DNA of 36,649 bases. Origin: Planctomycetaceae bacterium (GTDB taxonomy: Bacteria > Planctomycetota > Planctomycetia > Planctomycetales > Planctomycetaceae). The stretch is taken from assembly GCA_013813775.1 (NCBI GenBank), contig JACCRE010000023.1, forward strand, positions 1 through 36,649, in the 5' to 3' direction. Of the stretch, positions 1 to 7,751 are shown in pieces; the stretch's first letter is position 1, and every line of letters begins with the position of its first letter. The notes beneath the pieces were generated by a model. The model made no database searches, was not told the origin of the DNA, and saw nothing but the letters and a program-made list of their open reading frames with translations. The position numbers and the translations under genes are program-made.

Positions 1-44
1 GCCGAGCTGCTTTCGTTTCAACGTTGAGAGATTCAGTACACTCG

Positions 45-200
45 CTCCCCTCTCCCTCGGGAGAGGGGCCGGGGGTGAGGGGCGCAGGTTGGCGCTCATC
101 TCGCCTGCGCGTTCGAGTGCTGAACGAGCCGTGTGATGAAAGACATGCGATGCCGCGGGGGCATCCCCTCACCCCTGACCCCTCTCCCCAGGGAGAGGGG
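45..200. repeat. REPIN-like doublet of GA/CT-rich palindromic repeats
   Basis: Two inverted copies of one repeat. Copy one (45-82) reads CTCCCCTCTCCC then GGGAGAGGGGCCGGGGGTGA; copy two (165-200) reads CCCCTCACCCCTGACCCC then TCTCCCCAGGGAGAGGGG. Each copy has its own small stem (CCCTCTCCC/GGGAGAGGG) and the two copies pair with each other across about 80 bases. The same doublet recurs at 25201-25368 and a single copy lies at 11401-11438. Bases 1-361 hold nothing else that I can support as a gene. Confidence 0.85.
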
Positions 201-361
201 GACTGAATTTGAAGGCTGCTCATGACGATGTTGCTGCGCCGGCGTGAAGCCGGCGGCTCGCGGGCGTGATTGTGGCGACGTGCGTCGTGTGCAGGCCGGC
301 GCGACGGGGCTATACTTCACTCGAACGTCATCATGCGACCGCAGCGAAGCCTCTTTGCGTT

Positions 362-1663
362 ATGTCGAGCCTTCTGGTTCCGCCCACCACGCCGGACGAC
401 GGTTCGGTCGGGCTGTCCGAGACCCAGACCGTCGAGCTGTTCCAGCCGCCGCAGCCGCTGCGCACGGCGGGGGGCGTCGATTTCGGGCCCATTCAGGTCG
501 CGTATGAAACCTACGGCACGCTCTCGGCGCAGCGCGACAACGCGATCTTCGTCTGTCACGCGCTGACAGGCGACGCGCACGCCGCCGGACGCCATTCGCC
601 GGAGGACAAGAAGTCCGGCTGGTGGGACGGCTTCATCGGACCGGGCCGCGGTCTCGACACCGACAAGTATTTCGTGATCTGCGCGAACGTGTTGGGCGGC
701 TGTCAGGGAACGACGGGGCCCTGCAACACGAATCCGGAGACCGGTGAACCGTACGGGCTCGATTTCCCGTTTCTGACGGTCGGCGACATCGTCGACGTCC
801 ACGCCGAGCTGGTGCGGCATCTCGGCATCGAGAAATTGCTCGCCGTGATCGGCGGCAGCCTCGGCGGAATGCAGGTCCTCGAATGGGCCGCGAAGTTTCC
901 CGCCATGCTGCGATCCGCGGTCGTCCTCGCGAGCGCGGCGAACCTGTCGGCACAGGGCATCGCGTTCAACACCGTGGGCCGACGGGCGATCGTCTCCGAC
1001 CCCGCCTTCAACTCCGGCCGCTATTACGACGGCGAGAAACCGCGGTACGGACTCGCGCTCGCGCGGATGGTGGCGCACATCACTTATCTGTCGGAAGCGT
1101 CGATCGAGATGAAGTTCGGTCGGCGTTTGCAGCACAGCGACCGTTTCGCCTATGACCTGATGCGCGAGACCGAGTTCCGCGTTGAAAGCTACCTGCACTA
1201 TCAGGGGAAGCGATTCGTCGAACGCTTCGACGCGAACAGCTATCTTTATCTCACGAAGGCGATGGATTATTTCGACCTCGCCGAGGGTCGCGGCACCGTC
1301 GCCGACGCGATGTCGGCGACCGACGCGCGTTTTCTGATCGTCTCCTACACGACCGATTGGCTCTTTCCGACCTCGCAAAGCCGCGAGATGGTGCGGGCGT
1401 TGCTGAAAGCACGCAAGGACGTGACGTTCCTCGAACTCGACAGCCCGTACGGACACGACGCGTTCCTGATCGACAGCGAACTGCCGAAACTGTCGGCGGT
1501 GGTACGACCGTTCCTCGACACATCGCTCGAATCCGTCAGAAAGCGAACAGAGCCGCGACCGTCAGGGAGCGATCCCGGCGCGGCACCGGTTTTGGGTCGA
1601 CCGCTTCCTGACGGGCGCGGCTCGGAAATGCGTTCTGCAAGGACCACGGAGGTTGAGCGATGA
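362..1663 (+). CDS. metX: Homoserine O-acyltransferase MetX
   Basis: Alpha/beta-hydrolase-fold enzyme that acylates L-homoserine (normally from acetyl-CoA) at the start of methionine synthesis in the cytoplasm. Visible family motifs: HALTGDAH, NVLGGCQGTTGPCNTNPETG, the nucleophile elbow GGSLGGMQ (Ser about 166), the acid in SYTTDWLFP and the His in SPYGHDAFL (about 365). I start at ATG 362 because the homology-bearing MSSLLVPP begins there; an ATG at 266 in frame would add a non-homologous stretch. The protein is 433 aa, longer than the usual roughly 370-380, because the last 40 or so residues (after FLDTSLESVRK) come from a palindromic repeat at 1550-1623. The stop overlaps the metW start (ATGA), so the two are translationally coupled. 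Acetyl versus succinyl specificity cannot be decided by eye. Confidence 0.95.
   Translation: MSSLLVPPTTPDDGSVGLSETQTVELFQPPQPLRTAGGVDFGPIQVAYETYGTLSAQRDNAIFVCHALTGDAHAAGRHSPEDKKSGWWDGFIGPGRGLDTDKYFVICANVLGGCQGTTGPCNTNPETGEPYGLDFPFLTVGDIVDVHAELVRHLGIEKLLAVIGGSLGGMQVLEWAAKFPAMLRSAVVLASAANLSAQGIAFNTVGRRAIVSDPAFNSGRYYDGEKPRYGLALARMVAHITYLSEASIEMKFGRRLQHSDRFAYDLMRETEFRVESYLHYQGKRFVERFDANSYLYLTKAMDYFDLAEGRGTVADAMSATDARFLIVSYTTDWLFPTSQSREMVRALLKARKDVTFLELDSPYGHDAFLIDSELPKLSAVVRPFLDTSLESVRKRTEPRPSGSDPGAAPVLGRPLPDGRGSEMRSARTTEVER
1550..1623. repeat. PRPSGS/LPDGRGS palindromic repeat inside metX
   Basis: Inverted repeat with 22-base arms: left 1550-1571 (begins GAGCCGCGACCGTCAGGG), right 1602-1623 (ends CTGACGGGCGCGGCTC), only two mismatches between one arm and the reverse complement of the other. 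Because it is palindromic, both strands translate into nearly the same peptide in one frame (EPRPSGS...LPDGRGS). It lies in frame at the 3' end of metX and supplies the C-terminal extension. Confidence 0.9.
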
Positions 1664-2283
1664 AGCGGCCGAAGGAGGCCTTCGCCGACTCGGCGTCGCT
1701 CGCGATCGATCGTTTGCTGATGGAACAGATCGCACCGGGAAGCCGCGTCGTCGATCTCGGCTGCGGCGTCGGACGCCTGCCGGCGATGCTCGCCGATCGT
1801 CACGGCTGCCGCGTGCTCGGGATTGAACTCGATGAAGCCGCCGTGCTCGAAGCGATCGGTCGCGGCGTCTCGGTGCTCAAGCTCGACCTCGACGACGGAC
1901 TGCCCGACCTGCCGGACGACTCGTTCGACTTTGCCGTGCTGAGTCAGACGCTGCAACAGGTCAAGCATCCCAAGCGGGTGCTCGAAGAGATGCGGCGGAT
2001 CGCTCCGCGGGCGCTCGTGACGGTGCCGAACTTCGGGCACTGGAAGATCCGCGCCCAAGTCGCCATTTACGGCCGCGCGCCGGTGACGCATTCACTGCCT
2101 TACGAGTGGTACGAAACGCCGAACCTGCACGTCGTGTCGATGCGGGATTTTCGCGACCTCGCCACCCGGCTGCGCTTCCGCATCGTGAAAGAGCTGCCGA
2201 TCCTGAACGGCGTCGCCGTCGATCGCGCGTGGGCCGCGAACCTGCGAGCGGATAGCGCTCTTTATCTTCTTGAACGCGCCTAG
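1660..2283 (+). CDS. metW: Methionine biosynthesis protein MetW
   Basis: Class I SAM-dependent methyltransferase-like protein of 207 aa that accompanies MetX and is thought to support its activity. The SAM-binding motif VVDLGCGVGRLPAMLA is at about residues 28-43, followed by LGIELDE (acidic end of strand 2) and the MetW-typical LSQTLQQVKHP, VTVPNFGHWKIR and LPYEWYETPNLHV. It starts at ATG 1660, overlapping the metX stop by four bases. The metX-metW order and overlap are the standard arrangement in bacteria that use MetX. Intact and of normal length. Confidence 0.95.
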   Translation: MKRPKEAFADSASLAIDRLLMEQIAPGSRVVDLGCGVGRLPAMLADRHGCRVLGIELDEAAVLEAIGRGVSVLKLDLDDGLPDLPDDSFDFAVLSQTLQQVKHPKRVLEEMRRIAPRALVTVPNFGHWKIRAQVAIYGRAPVTHSLPYEWYETPNLHVVSMRDFRDLATRLRFRIVKELPILNGVAVDRAWAANLRADSALYLLERA

Positions 2284-2311
2284 AAGCCGAGGGATCGCAA
2301 TCCCTCGGCGT
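2283..2311. terminator. Hairpin after metW
   Basis: Stem GCCGAGGGA / TCCCTCGGC with loop TCGCAA, directly after the metW stop and just before the next start codon. No T-run follows, so it may be an attenuating or mRNA-stabilising hairpin rather than a strong terminator. Its arms resemble the hairpins after rpsD, the glycosyltransferase gene and nuoM. Confidence 0.5.
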
Positions 2312-2318
2312 CCCCAAC

Positions 2319-2876
2319 ATGCCCAAGCTCTACACCGCGGATTCAATCGAGGTCTTGCGACTCAAGATCATGGAGTCGCTGCCGACGATCGCGGGCGGCA
2401 TCGCCGTGATCATCGGCTTCTGGCTGCTCGCGATTCTCGCTCGTTCGATCGTCTCGCGTGTCTCCACGAGCAAGCGGATCGAGCCGGCCCTCGTGCGGCT
2501 GATGGCCAAGGCCGCCTACATCGGCCTGATCGTGACCGGTCTGATCATGGGCCTGGGCACGATGGGCGTGAACGTCTCGGCCCTCGTCGCCGGGCTGGGG
2601 CTGACGGGCTTCGCGCTCGGCTTCGCGCTAAAGGACATCATCTCGAACCTGCTCGCCGGCGTGCTGGTGATCCTGTACCAGACGTTCGGCGAGGGAGACC
2701 GCATCAAAGTCTCGGGCTTCGAAGGGAAGGTGCAGCGCATCGACCTGCGCTACACGCTGCTCGACACCGGCACCGACGTGGTCTTCCTGCCGAACCAACT
2801 GCTGTTCAACAACCCGGTCGTGGTCGTGGGGACGGAGCCGGGTGGAGTGTCGGAAGCCGCCGTGGCGTCGAATTAG
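2319..2876 (+). CDS. Short MscS-family mechanosensitive channel
   Basis: Small-conductance mechanosensitive channel subunit, inner membrane, 185 aa. Residues about 19-45 and 66-86 are hydrophobic helices; the pore helix is the Gly/Ala-rich VSALVAGLGLTGFALGFALK, followed by the MscS hallmark DIISNLLAGVLVILYQTFGEGDRI and a beta domain (VQRIDLRYTLLDT...FLPNQLLFNNPV). The protein ends right after the beta domain, so the alpha/beta cytoplasmic cage of E. coli MscS (286 aa) is missing. Short forms of this kind exist in the family, so I treat it as complete. ATG 2319 is 36 bases after metW on the same strand. Confidence 0.9.
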   Translation: MPKLYTADSIEVLRLKIMESLPTIAGGIAVIIGFWLLAILARSIVSRVSTSKRIEPALVRLMAKAAYIGLIVTGLIMGLGTMGVNVSALVAGLGLTGFALGFALKDIISNLLAGVLVILYQTFGEGDRIKVSGFEGKVQRIDLRYTLLDTGTDVVFLPNQLLFNNPVVVVGTEPGGVSEAAVASN

Positions 2877-2969
2877 AGAACATGTCACCAGCCGCTTGCG
2901 GATTCGCCGACGGGAACGGCGGGGTGGCCGGGGCGCTGAAACGTTTGCCATGCTGATCAAGCGATCGAC

Positions 2970-3017
2970 AACCGGGGCTGAGGCCGCCGGCTCTTACGGG
3001 TCGTCAGCCCCGGTTTT
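2970..3017 (+). terminator. Rho-independent terminator
   Basis: Stem AACCGGGGCTGA (2970-2981) pairs with TCAGCCCCGGTT (3004-3015) and runs into TTTT. It closes the metX-metW-mscS block. Confidence 0.75.
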
Positions 3018-3332
3018 AAAGCGGTATTCGACAGTGGTCACGCCAGAACGCCCCGGCCACCCTGGGGCTGCTGCCCCAAGCACCCGGCCTAATGGTCGCC
3101 GGCCTGTTCATGCGGTAGGCAAGGATTTCGGAAAGCGGCGGCGTTCCGGGCCGATAGGATCGCGATTGTGAAGACTGCGGCATAGCACAAGCGCCGGTGC
3201 GGTGTAGCACGGCGTTCAAGCCGCCCTCTTGCTGCAACTCGTTTAGCATCATGATGCATGGGATTTGACAAGTCCATGCTCGGCTGCGAAACTGCGGTAA
3301 AACACTGCCGCACTTCGGCGGTCGAATACCTG
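3018..3332. other. Left flank of the cassette array, no gene seen
   Basis: About 315 bases without a supportable gene. A hairpin lies near 3251-3282 (GCATGG...TCCATGC). No integrase gene is present on either strand, and I cannot find a convincing attC in front of the first cassette. The bases just before 3333 could be an attI or a decayed site, but nothing here proves it. Confidence 0.5.
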
Positions 3333-3358
3333 TTATTTGCAACGGGAGAGTTACTCAA

Positions 3359-4123
3359 ATGGGATCAAGCGCAGGTGTAGCATCGAATGCGATTCCACAC
3401 CCCAAAGTGTTTGTCAGCCATAGCTCAGCAGACAAAGACTTCGTACGGCTCCTCGTTGCCGATCTCAAGGACCGCGATGTTGATGTTTGGTTCGACGAAA
3501 CGGCACTCGGATTGGGTGATTCCATCGTTGGCAAGATTTCGGATGCCATTCGAGATACGAACTATCTCATCGTCGTGCTTTCCAAGAGTTCAATTGCGTC
3601 ACCCTGGGTCCAGCAAGAACTCAACGCCGCGCTAATGCATCAACTATCGGATAAGGGAATGTTGGTTCTCCCAATTCGGCTGGATGATTGTGAGGTGCCC
3701 GCAATCCTCAAAGACCGTGTATACGCTGACATAAAGGCTGGCTACAAAGAGGTTGTCGAAAAAATCGTTCGCGTTCTTAAGATGGAGACGTCGCAACCGC
3801 TCGTATCTGCGATAGACGGTGTTGTTACCTTACCACCGGTTTCAGGTCCGAATCATTGTCCCAGCAAATGCATGGATGCGTTAAAAAATGTGCATGGACA
3901 TGATTTGCGCCGCGTCATTCAATCTTGCCTTCAGCTAAAGCACTTGAAAATTACCTGGCACGCCGTGTTTGGCGAGCGGCTTGACGATGCACACCCAAAC
4001 GCAGATCTTCAAACGGCAGCGTTCGAAATGGTAATGCAAGCGAATGAACTTGGGTTGATCGACAAGCTGAAGCGGGAACTTTGCGAAGATCATCCACACT
4101 TCTTCAATGCAAAATGCAAATAA
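3359..4123 (+). CDS. TIR-domain protein with EAD-like C-terminal domain (cassette 1)
   Basis: 254 aa. Residues about 14-145 form a bacterial TIR domain (TIR_2 type): start PKVFVSHSSADKDFVRLL, then DVWFDETALGLGDSI, YLIVVLSKSSIASPWVQQEL (the Glu in WVQQEL is the candidate catalytic residue of TIR NADases) and LVLPIRLDD. Residues about 165-250 are helical (ALKNVHGHDLRRVIQSCLQL ... FEMVMQANELGLIDKLKREL) and resemble effector-associated domains (EADs), small death-like adaptor domains of bacterial conflict systems; that match is by eye and tentative. GGGAGAG lies ten bases before ATG 3359. Base composition is more AT-rich than the core genes, in keeping with transfer. The stop lies inside the cassette's attC. 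Likely role: defence or signalling by NAD+ cleavage, with a partner bearing a matching EAD elsewhere. Confidence 0.85.
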   Translation: MGSSAGVASNAIPHPKVFVSHSSADKDFVRLLVADLKDRDVDVWFDETALGLGDSIVGKISDAIRDTNYLIVVLSKSSIASPWVQQELNAALMHQLSDKGMLVLPIRLDDCEVPAILKDRVYADIKAGYKEVVEKIVRVLKMETSQPLVSAIDGVVTLPPVSGPNHCPSKCMDALKNVHGHDLRRVIQSCLQLKHLKITWHAVFGERLDDAHPNADLQTAAFEMVMQANELGLIDKLKRELCEDHPHFFNAKCK

Positions 4124-4208
4124 CAGAGCCATGCACACGGAGCACTCGAAATCGCGTTTTGGCAGTGGTTGCCTTTCCGCTCGTGCCCGGTGATGGCGGT
4201 CGTTCGGC
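4118..4208 (+). other. attC site 1
   Basis: R'' AAATAAC (4118-4124) and R' GTTCGGC (4202-4208), 91 bases. The inner arms GCCATGCACACGGAGCAC and GTGCCCGGTGATGGC (near 4183) pair with a few unpaired bases on one side, the extrahelical bases expected of attC. It ends cassette 1. Confidence 0.85.
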
Positions 4209-4230
4209 GGCAGACGGAGATTCCTTGGCG

Positions 4231-6468
4231 ATGCCGGATCATGCTGCATACATCTCCGGCTGCCATAGTGATCCCGATCCTTCGCCGGGGTTGGGTATTG
4301 CTCGGTCGTTGCGAAGTGCCTTCCCTCACCTTCGACTTACCGGCATTGATTACTCCGTTCGTAGCAGCGGACTCCACGCCGCCGACTTCAACCATATCCA
4401 GGTCCACCCCGTTTGGGGTGAGATGGACCTGGAAACCTACGCTTCCCAGGTTCAGAGCGTTCTGGCCGACGAGGATGCGTGTTGGATTTCTGGCTTGGAT
4501 GTCGAAGTCGATTGGCTGGCGTCCAATGTTGGCCCCCATCCCCGCCTGCTCATCCCGCCGGTCGCGGCCCAACGCGAAGTGCGAAAGCCCAAACTCAACG
4601 CCGCCGCCCGCCTCGGGATGCAGGTTCCCCCAACGGTGCCCGCCGATGCCAGTCCAGAGGAACTGCACCGACTTGGCCGCCGGGCCGGATGGCGAACGTG
4701 GGTCAAGGGCATGTACCACGAAGCATACCCAGCCACATCGTTTGCGGAACTCGGACGCCAGATCGAGCGGATGCGGCAGCACTGGCCGACGGAACAGTTA
4801 TCCGTTCAAGGTCACGTTGCTGGTCTGGAGCGAGCGTACGCCTTCGCCGCGTATCAAGGCCGTCTACTGGACATCGTTCAGGTCGAAAAGCGGGTCGTGA
4901 CCGGGCAAGGTAAGACGTGGGCAGCGAGTGTAACGCAGCCGAGCGAGGCCACGGCGGCGAAAGTCGCGTCCTTCGTTGCCGAGGTCGGGTGGACGGGGGG
5001 CGGGGAAATTGAATTCGTCCGCACGGCCAGGGGCGAGGAGTGGCTACTGGACTTCAACCCACGCTTTCCGGCATACATCCACGGGGTTACGATCTGTGGC
5101 GTTAACCTGCCCGGTCTTCTTATAGCGGCCGCTCTCGGCGTGACGTGCCCGAAACCCCCGCGGTCGGCTGCACAGTTCATTCGCGTGGTTCAGGAGATCG
5201 CGGTTCGAGCGGAACTACCGCTACCACCTCTCAACACCAGTTCTTCCGGCGGGGCGACTGTCGGCAAACATCCATCGTTCCAACCGGAATTGGTGCGGCG
5301 AATGACCGGCCGACCGGGCCGAAATGCGGAGACCGGGGCCAGCAAGGGCGTCGGACAGACCATCTCCGCTTGGCCCGAGAACGGCCGGAAACCGGACACT
5401 CACACGCGCCGGGTGCGGGATCCCCATTACGCGGGCGCAGTCCTCGATGAAGTCGCTCGTGCCGTTGCCGGCCTTCCGCCACGCCCCGTCTTCACGCCCG
5501 CCCTGAGCATCAAAACCGATCCCCACCCGGCCCTCGTGCGCCACGCCGCGGCGGTCGGATGGTGGGCCGAGGTCATCTCCGGCGAGGAACTGTCGTGGGC
5601 CACGGCCCAAGGGTTTGACCTATCCCGCATGGTGTACAACGGTCCTGTACCCGCCCACCTGCTCGGCCCCCTCACCCAACCTCTGGCCGCCGTGTTCGCC
5701 GATTCGGTCGAATCGTTCCAGCAAGTGGTTGGCCGCGGACTGGCCCGCGTCGTCGGAATCCGACTGCGGCTGCCGAGCCACCCCAGCCGCTTCGGGATTG
5801 ATGTTGCCGACTACTCTGCGTTCTCACGGACGCTCTCGATTCTTCGCACTGCCGTCGAGCCGTACGGCGTCCATTTCCACGTGTCCGCCGACACGCTCGG
5901 GCCGACTCGGTGGGACGAGTTGGCGGACGAAGCGTTGACCTGGGCGGGGGTCATTGCTGACACGATTGGCCGGCCGCCGGTCGTCTTGGACATTGGGGGT
6001 GGGTGGCACGCGGACGACTTCCGCGATGTCTTCCTCCCGGCACTGGGCCTGCTGCACGCGCGAGTTCGTGACCGGCTGCCGGGGGTCGAGCGCGTCGTCT
6101 TCGAGCCGGGGAAGGCGGTGGCGGGTTCCACTGCGACGTTGACCGCCACGGTCCTGGAAGTGCGCCCCCAAGCCAAACCGGCCGGGGCGATCGACGTGGT
6201 CGTTGATGTGTCGGTGGCAGACCTACCGATGGCCCCCCTGTACGCCCACCCCATGCGGTTGCACCGAGGGGGTCGGTCTCTCGGCCCGCTCGGCGGCGGG
6301 TTCGGCCGAGTCTTGGGCAGCATCTGTATGGAGAACGACATCCTCGCTTGGGGCGTTTCGTTCCCTGTTGTGCCCCAACCTGGGGACACATTGGTCATCG
6401 CCGCTGCTGGGGGTTACAACGCGAGCATGGCGTGGTCGTTCGCTGCGGGGGTCAGCCGCGATGGGTGA
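4231..6468 (+). CDS. ATP-grasp ligase fused to PLP-dependent (fold III) decarboxylase (cassette 2)
   Basis: 745 aa, two enzymes in one chain. Residues about 1-320 are ATP-grasp: opening YISGCHSDPDPSPGLGIARS, GIDYSVRSSGLH, WVKG (ATP-binding Lys about 159), GGGEIEFV and the metal-binding DFNPRFPAY (Asp 274, Asn 276). Residues about 415-740 are a diaminopimelate/ornithine decarboxylase-type domain: Schiff-base Lys in LSIKTDPHP (about 428), VHFHVSAD, LDIGGGWH, FEPGKAVAG, the active-site Cys in GSICMEND (about 699) and GGYNASMAW (Tyr about 729). ATG 4231 is chosen because an upstream in-frame TTG (4081) would read through attC 1 and the TIR stop; GGAG lies nearby. Its stop overlaps the next start by eight bases. 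Expected chemistry: ATP-dependent amide formation on an amino acid plus decarboxylation (or racemisation) of an amino acid. Substrates are unknown. Confidence 0.85.
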   Translation: MPDHAAYISGCHSDPDPSPGLGIARSLRSAFPHLRLTGIDYSVRSSGLHAADFNHIQVHPVWGEMDLETYASQVQSVLADEDACWISGLDVEVDWLASNVGPHPRLLIPPVAAQREVRKPKLNAAARLGMQVPPTVPADASPEELHRLGRRAGWRTWVKGMYHEAYPATSFAELGRQIERMRQHWPTEQLSVQGHVAGLERAYAFAAYQGRLLDIVQVEKRVVTGQGKTWAASVTQPSEATAAKVASFVAEVGWTGGGEIEFVRTARGEEWLLDFNPRFPAYIHGVTICGVNLPGLLIAAALGVTCPKPPRSAAQFIRVVQEIAVRAELPLPPLNTSSSGGATVGKHPSFQPELVRRMTGRPGRNAETGASKGVGQTISAWPENGRKPDTHTRRVRDPHYAGAVLDEVARAVAGLPPRPVFTPALSIKTDPHPALVRHAAAVGWWAEVISGEELSWATAQGFDLSRMVYNGPVPAHLLGPLTQPLAAVFADSVESFQQVVGRGLARVVGIRLRLPSHPSRFGIDVADYSAFSRTLSILRTAVEPYGVHFHVSADTLGPTRWDELADEALTWAGVIADTIGRPPVVLDIGGGWHADDFRDVFLPALGLLHARVRDRLPGVERVVFEPGKAVAGSTATLTATVLEVRPQAKPAGAIDVVVDVSVADLPMAPLYAHPMRLHRGGRSLGPLGGGFGRVLGSICMENDILAWGVSFPVVPQPGDTLVIAAAGGYNASMAWSFAAGVSRDG

Positions 6469-7129
6469 TCGAGGAACACTCCAAACATTCCTACCAGTCG
6501 CCTCGCAGGTCAGCGATCATGGTGCGGCCTGTTGCTTTGCGGCGCGGCGTTGGCTGGGCGCGTTGGATCGGTCGCTGTCATTCCGCGATGGTGGCTGGCA
6601 CCCGCCGACGTGGTTGCGAGATCGGTACTCGTGGGGGCCGATTCATTGGCCGCTGTTCTGGTGCCAAGTGCCAGCCGCCGATGTCCTTGACTGCGGTTCT
6701 CTTGCCGCGCTCGCTACCGAACTCTTCCGTGTTCGCGGTGAGGTCGCTGGCTCCGTTCAACTCATCCTGAGATACCCTCGTTCGGCGACGGTGGGGTGGG
6801 CGGCGATGTGGGCGCGGGCTGGCCTCCTGCCGACTTGGATTCACGAGGAGTGCTGCTACCACGAGGCAACAGCCATCGTGCGACAGGGTGACATGGCCAT
6901 CTGGGATCCTACCGAGTCCCGGTGGGTCGAGTCGGACGCCGCACTCCGGCAGGTTTACGCCGGTCTGGTTACCATCCGTGTTGGTTCCGACCAGTTTCCC
7001 GCCGGTGCGGTGATTTGGGCCGGCCAAGTATTGCCTCTCGGTGAATGGGTGGAATTTAGCGAGGAACAAAGGCACGCCGAACCAGGCGCTGCAGTAGACG
7101 CGGCCCCCAGAGCGGGGCCGCGCTGCTGA
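6461..7129 (+). CDS. Transglutaminase/papain-like fold protein (cassette 2, second gene)
   Basis: 222 aa, no signal peptide. I see a Cys-His-Asp arrangement typical of transglutaminase/papain-fold proteins: VLDCGSLAALATELFRVRG (Cys 78 at the head of a helix), CCYHEATAIV (His 134) and MAIWDPTESRWVE (Asp 149). The family is not recognised beyond that. ATG 6461 overlaps the stop of the ATP-grasp/decarboxylase gene (ATGGGTGA), so the two are made together and probably act on the same product, for example by cleaving, transferring or condensing an amide. The last 18 codons (AEPGAAVDAAPRAGPRC) lie inside attC 2 and are probably not functional protein. Confidence 0.65.
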   Translation: MGDRGTLQTFLPVASQVSDHGAACCFAARRWLGALDRSLSFRDGGWHPPTWLRDRYSWGPIHWPLFWCQVPAADVLDCGSLAALATELFRVRGEVAGSVQLILRYPRSATVGWAAMWARAGLLPTWIHEECCYHEATAIVRQGDMAIWDPTESRWVESDAALRQVYAGLVTIRVGSDQFPAGAVIWAGQVLPLGEWVEFSEEQRHAEPGAAVDAAPRAGPRC

Positions 7130-7144
7130 GCTGTGTCGTTATGC
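7076..7144 (+). other. attC site 2
   Basis: R'' GCCGAAC (7076-7082), R' GTTATGC (7138-7144), 69 bases, the shortest of the array. The core stem CGCGGCCCC / GGGGCCGCG is perfect, with a more loosely paired outer part. It ends the two-gene cassette. Confidence 0.9.
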
Positions 7145-7170
7145 CACTAAACAACATCAAAGGAGAATCC

Positions 7171-7629
7171 ATGAAACAAGCCTTACCCTTCATCGCGTTC
7201 CTTTTTCTGATCGTCGCCATTGTTGGCTGCGATAACACGTCCGATTCTCAAACCGCCACACCCAACCCAACAAGCAACACTGACAACAAGGCCGAAAAGA
7301 AGTACCCGACCGGGAAACAAGCATGGTGGACCCTTGCCGTAGGCAAGGCGCGCGATGCCCTTGGTTACTCTCTAGAGGTCGTACACGATGGTTCAGGTTG
7401 GATTCTCGGAAAGGCTACTGTTAACATCGAGCAGATCGGTGACGCCCGTGACACAGACGATGGCAAAGTCGCAGATTTTCGCATCGCTGTAACGAGTAGC
7501 GACGAATCATTCACATCCGAAGTCAAAAATATTCCTTGTGACGAATTCGGAATTCCGAACCATGACGCGCAAATCAAATTTGATGAGGCCGTTACCCGCA
7601 TCAAAGAGATGCTCGACAAGATTCAATAG
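7171..7629 (+). CDS. Predicted lipoprotein of unknown function (cassette 3)
   Basis: 152 aa. The N-terminus is a lipoprotein signal: MKQALPF, a hydrophobic stretch, and a lipobox ending IVGC (Cys 20), then a Ser/Thr/Asn-rich tether (residues 21-45). The mature part (KQAWWTLAVGKARDALGYSL ... IPCDEFGIPNHDAQIKFDEA ... MLDKIQ) is one small mixed alpha/beta domain that I do not recognise. AAAGGAG lies seven bases before ATG 7171, a clear ribosome site; an upstream ATG at 7141 sits at the cassette border and lacks one. More AT-rich than the core genome. Confidence 0.75.
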   Translation: MKQALPFIAFLFLIVAIVGCDNTSDSQTATPNPTSNTDNKAEKKYPTGKQAWWTLAVGKARDALGYSLEVVHDGSGWILGKATVNIEQIGDARDTDDGKVADFRIAVTSSDESFTSEVKNIPCDEFGIPNHDAQIKFDEAVTRIKEMLDKIQ

Positions 7630-7645
7630 GATTCCGCCAATCGTG

Positions 7646-7735
7646 GCATAACAAACGGTTGAACGTGAGCGGCGGTCCACGTCCGACTTGAAGCAACGCT
7701 TTCTGGCCGCCGCCACGTTAACCGAAACGTTCGGC
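7646..7735 (+). other. attC site 3
   Basis: R'' GCATAAC (7646-7652), R' GTTCGGC (7729-7735), 90 bases. CGGTTGAACGTGAGCGGCGG pairs with CCGCCGCCACGTTAACCG leaving two unpaired bases, the classic attC bulge pattern. Confidence 0.95.
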
Positions 7736-7751
7736 TGAAAGACTCCACATT

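Noticed and set aside
317-1456. Long minus-strand open frame across metX
   Set aside because: Shadow of metX with no recognisable domain.
3170-3332. Possible attC or attI before cassette 1
   Set aside because: GTTTAGC near 3241 and GCATAGC near 3180 look box-like, but the intervening arms do not pair. Left as unassigned flank.
4081-4230. Upstream TTG start for the ATP-grasp/decarboxylase gene
   Set aside because: It would read through attC 1 and the end of the TIR gene; the conserved sequence begins at ATG 4231, inside cassette 2.
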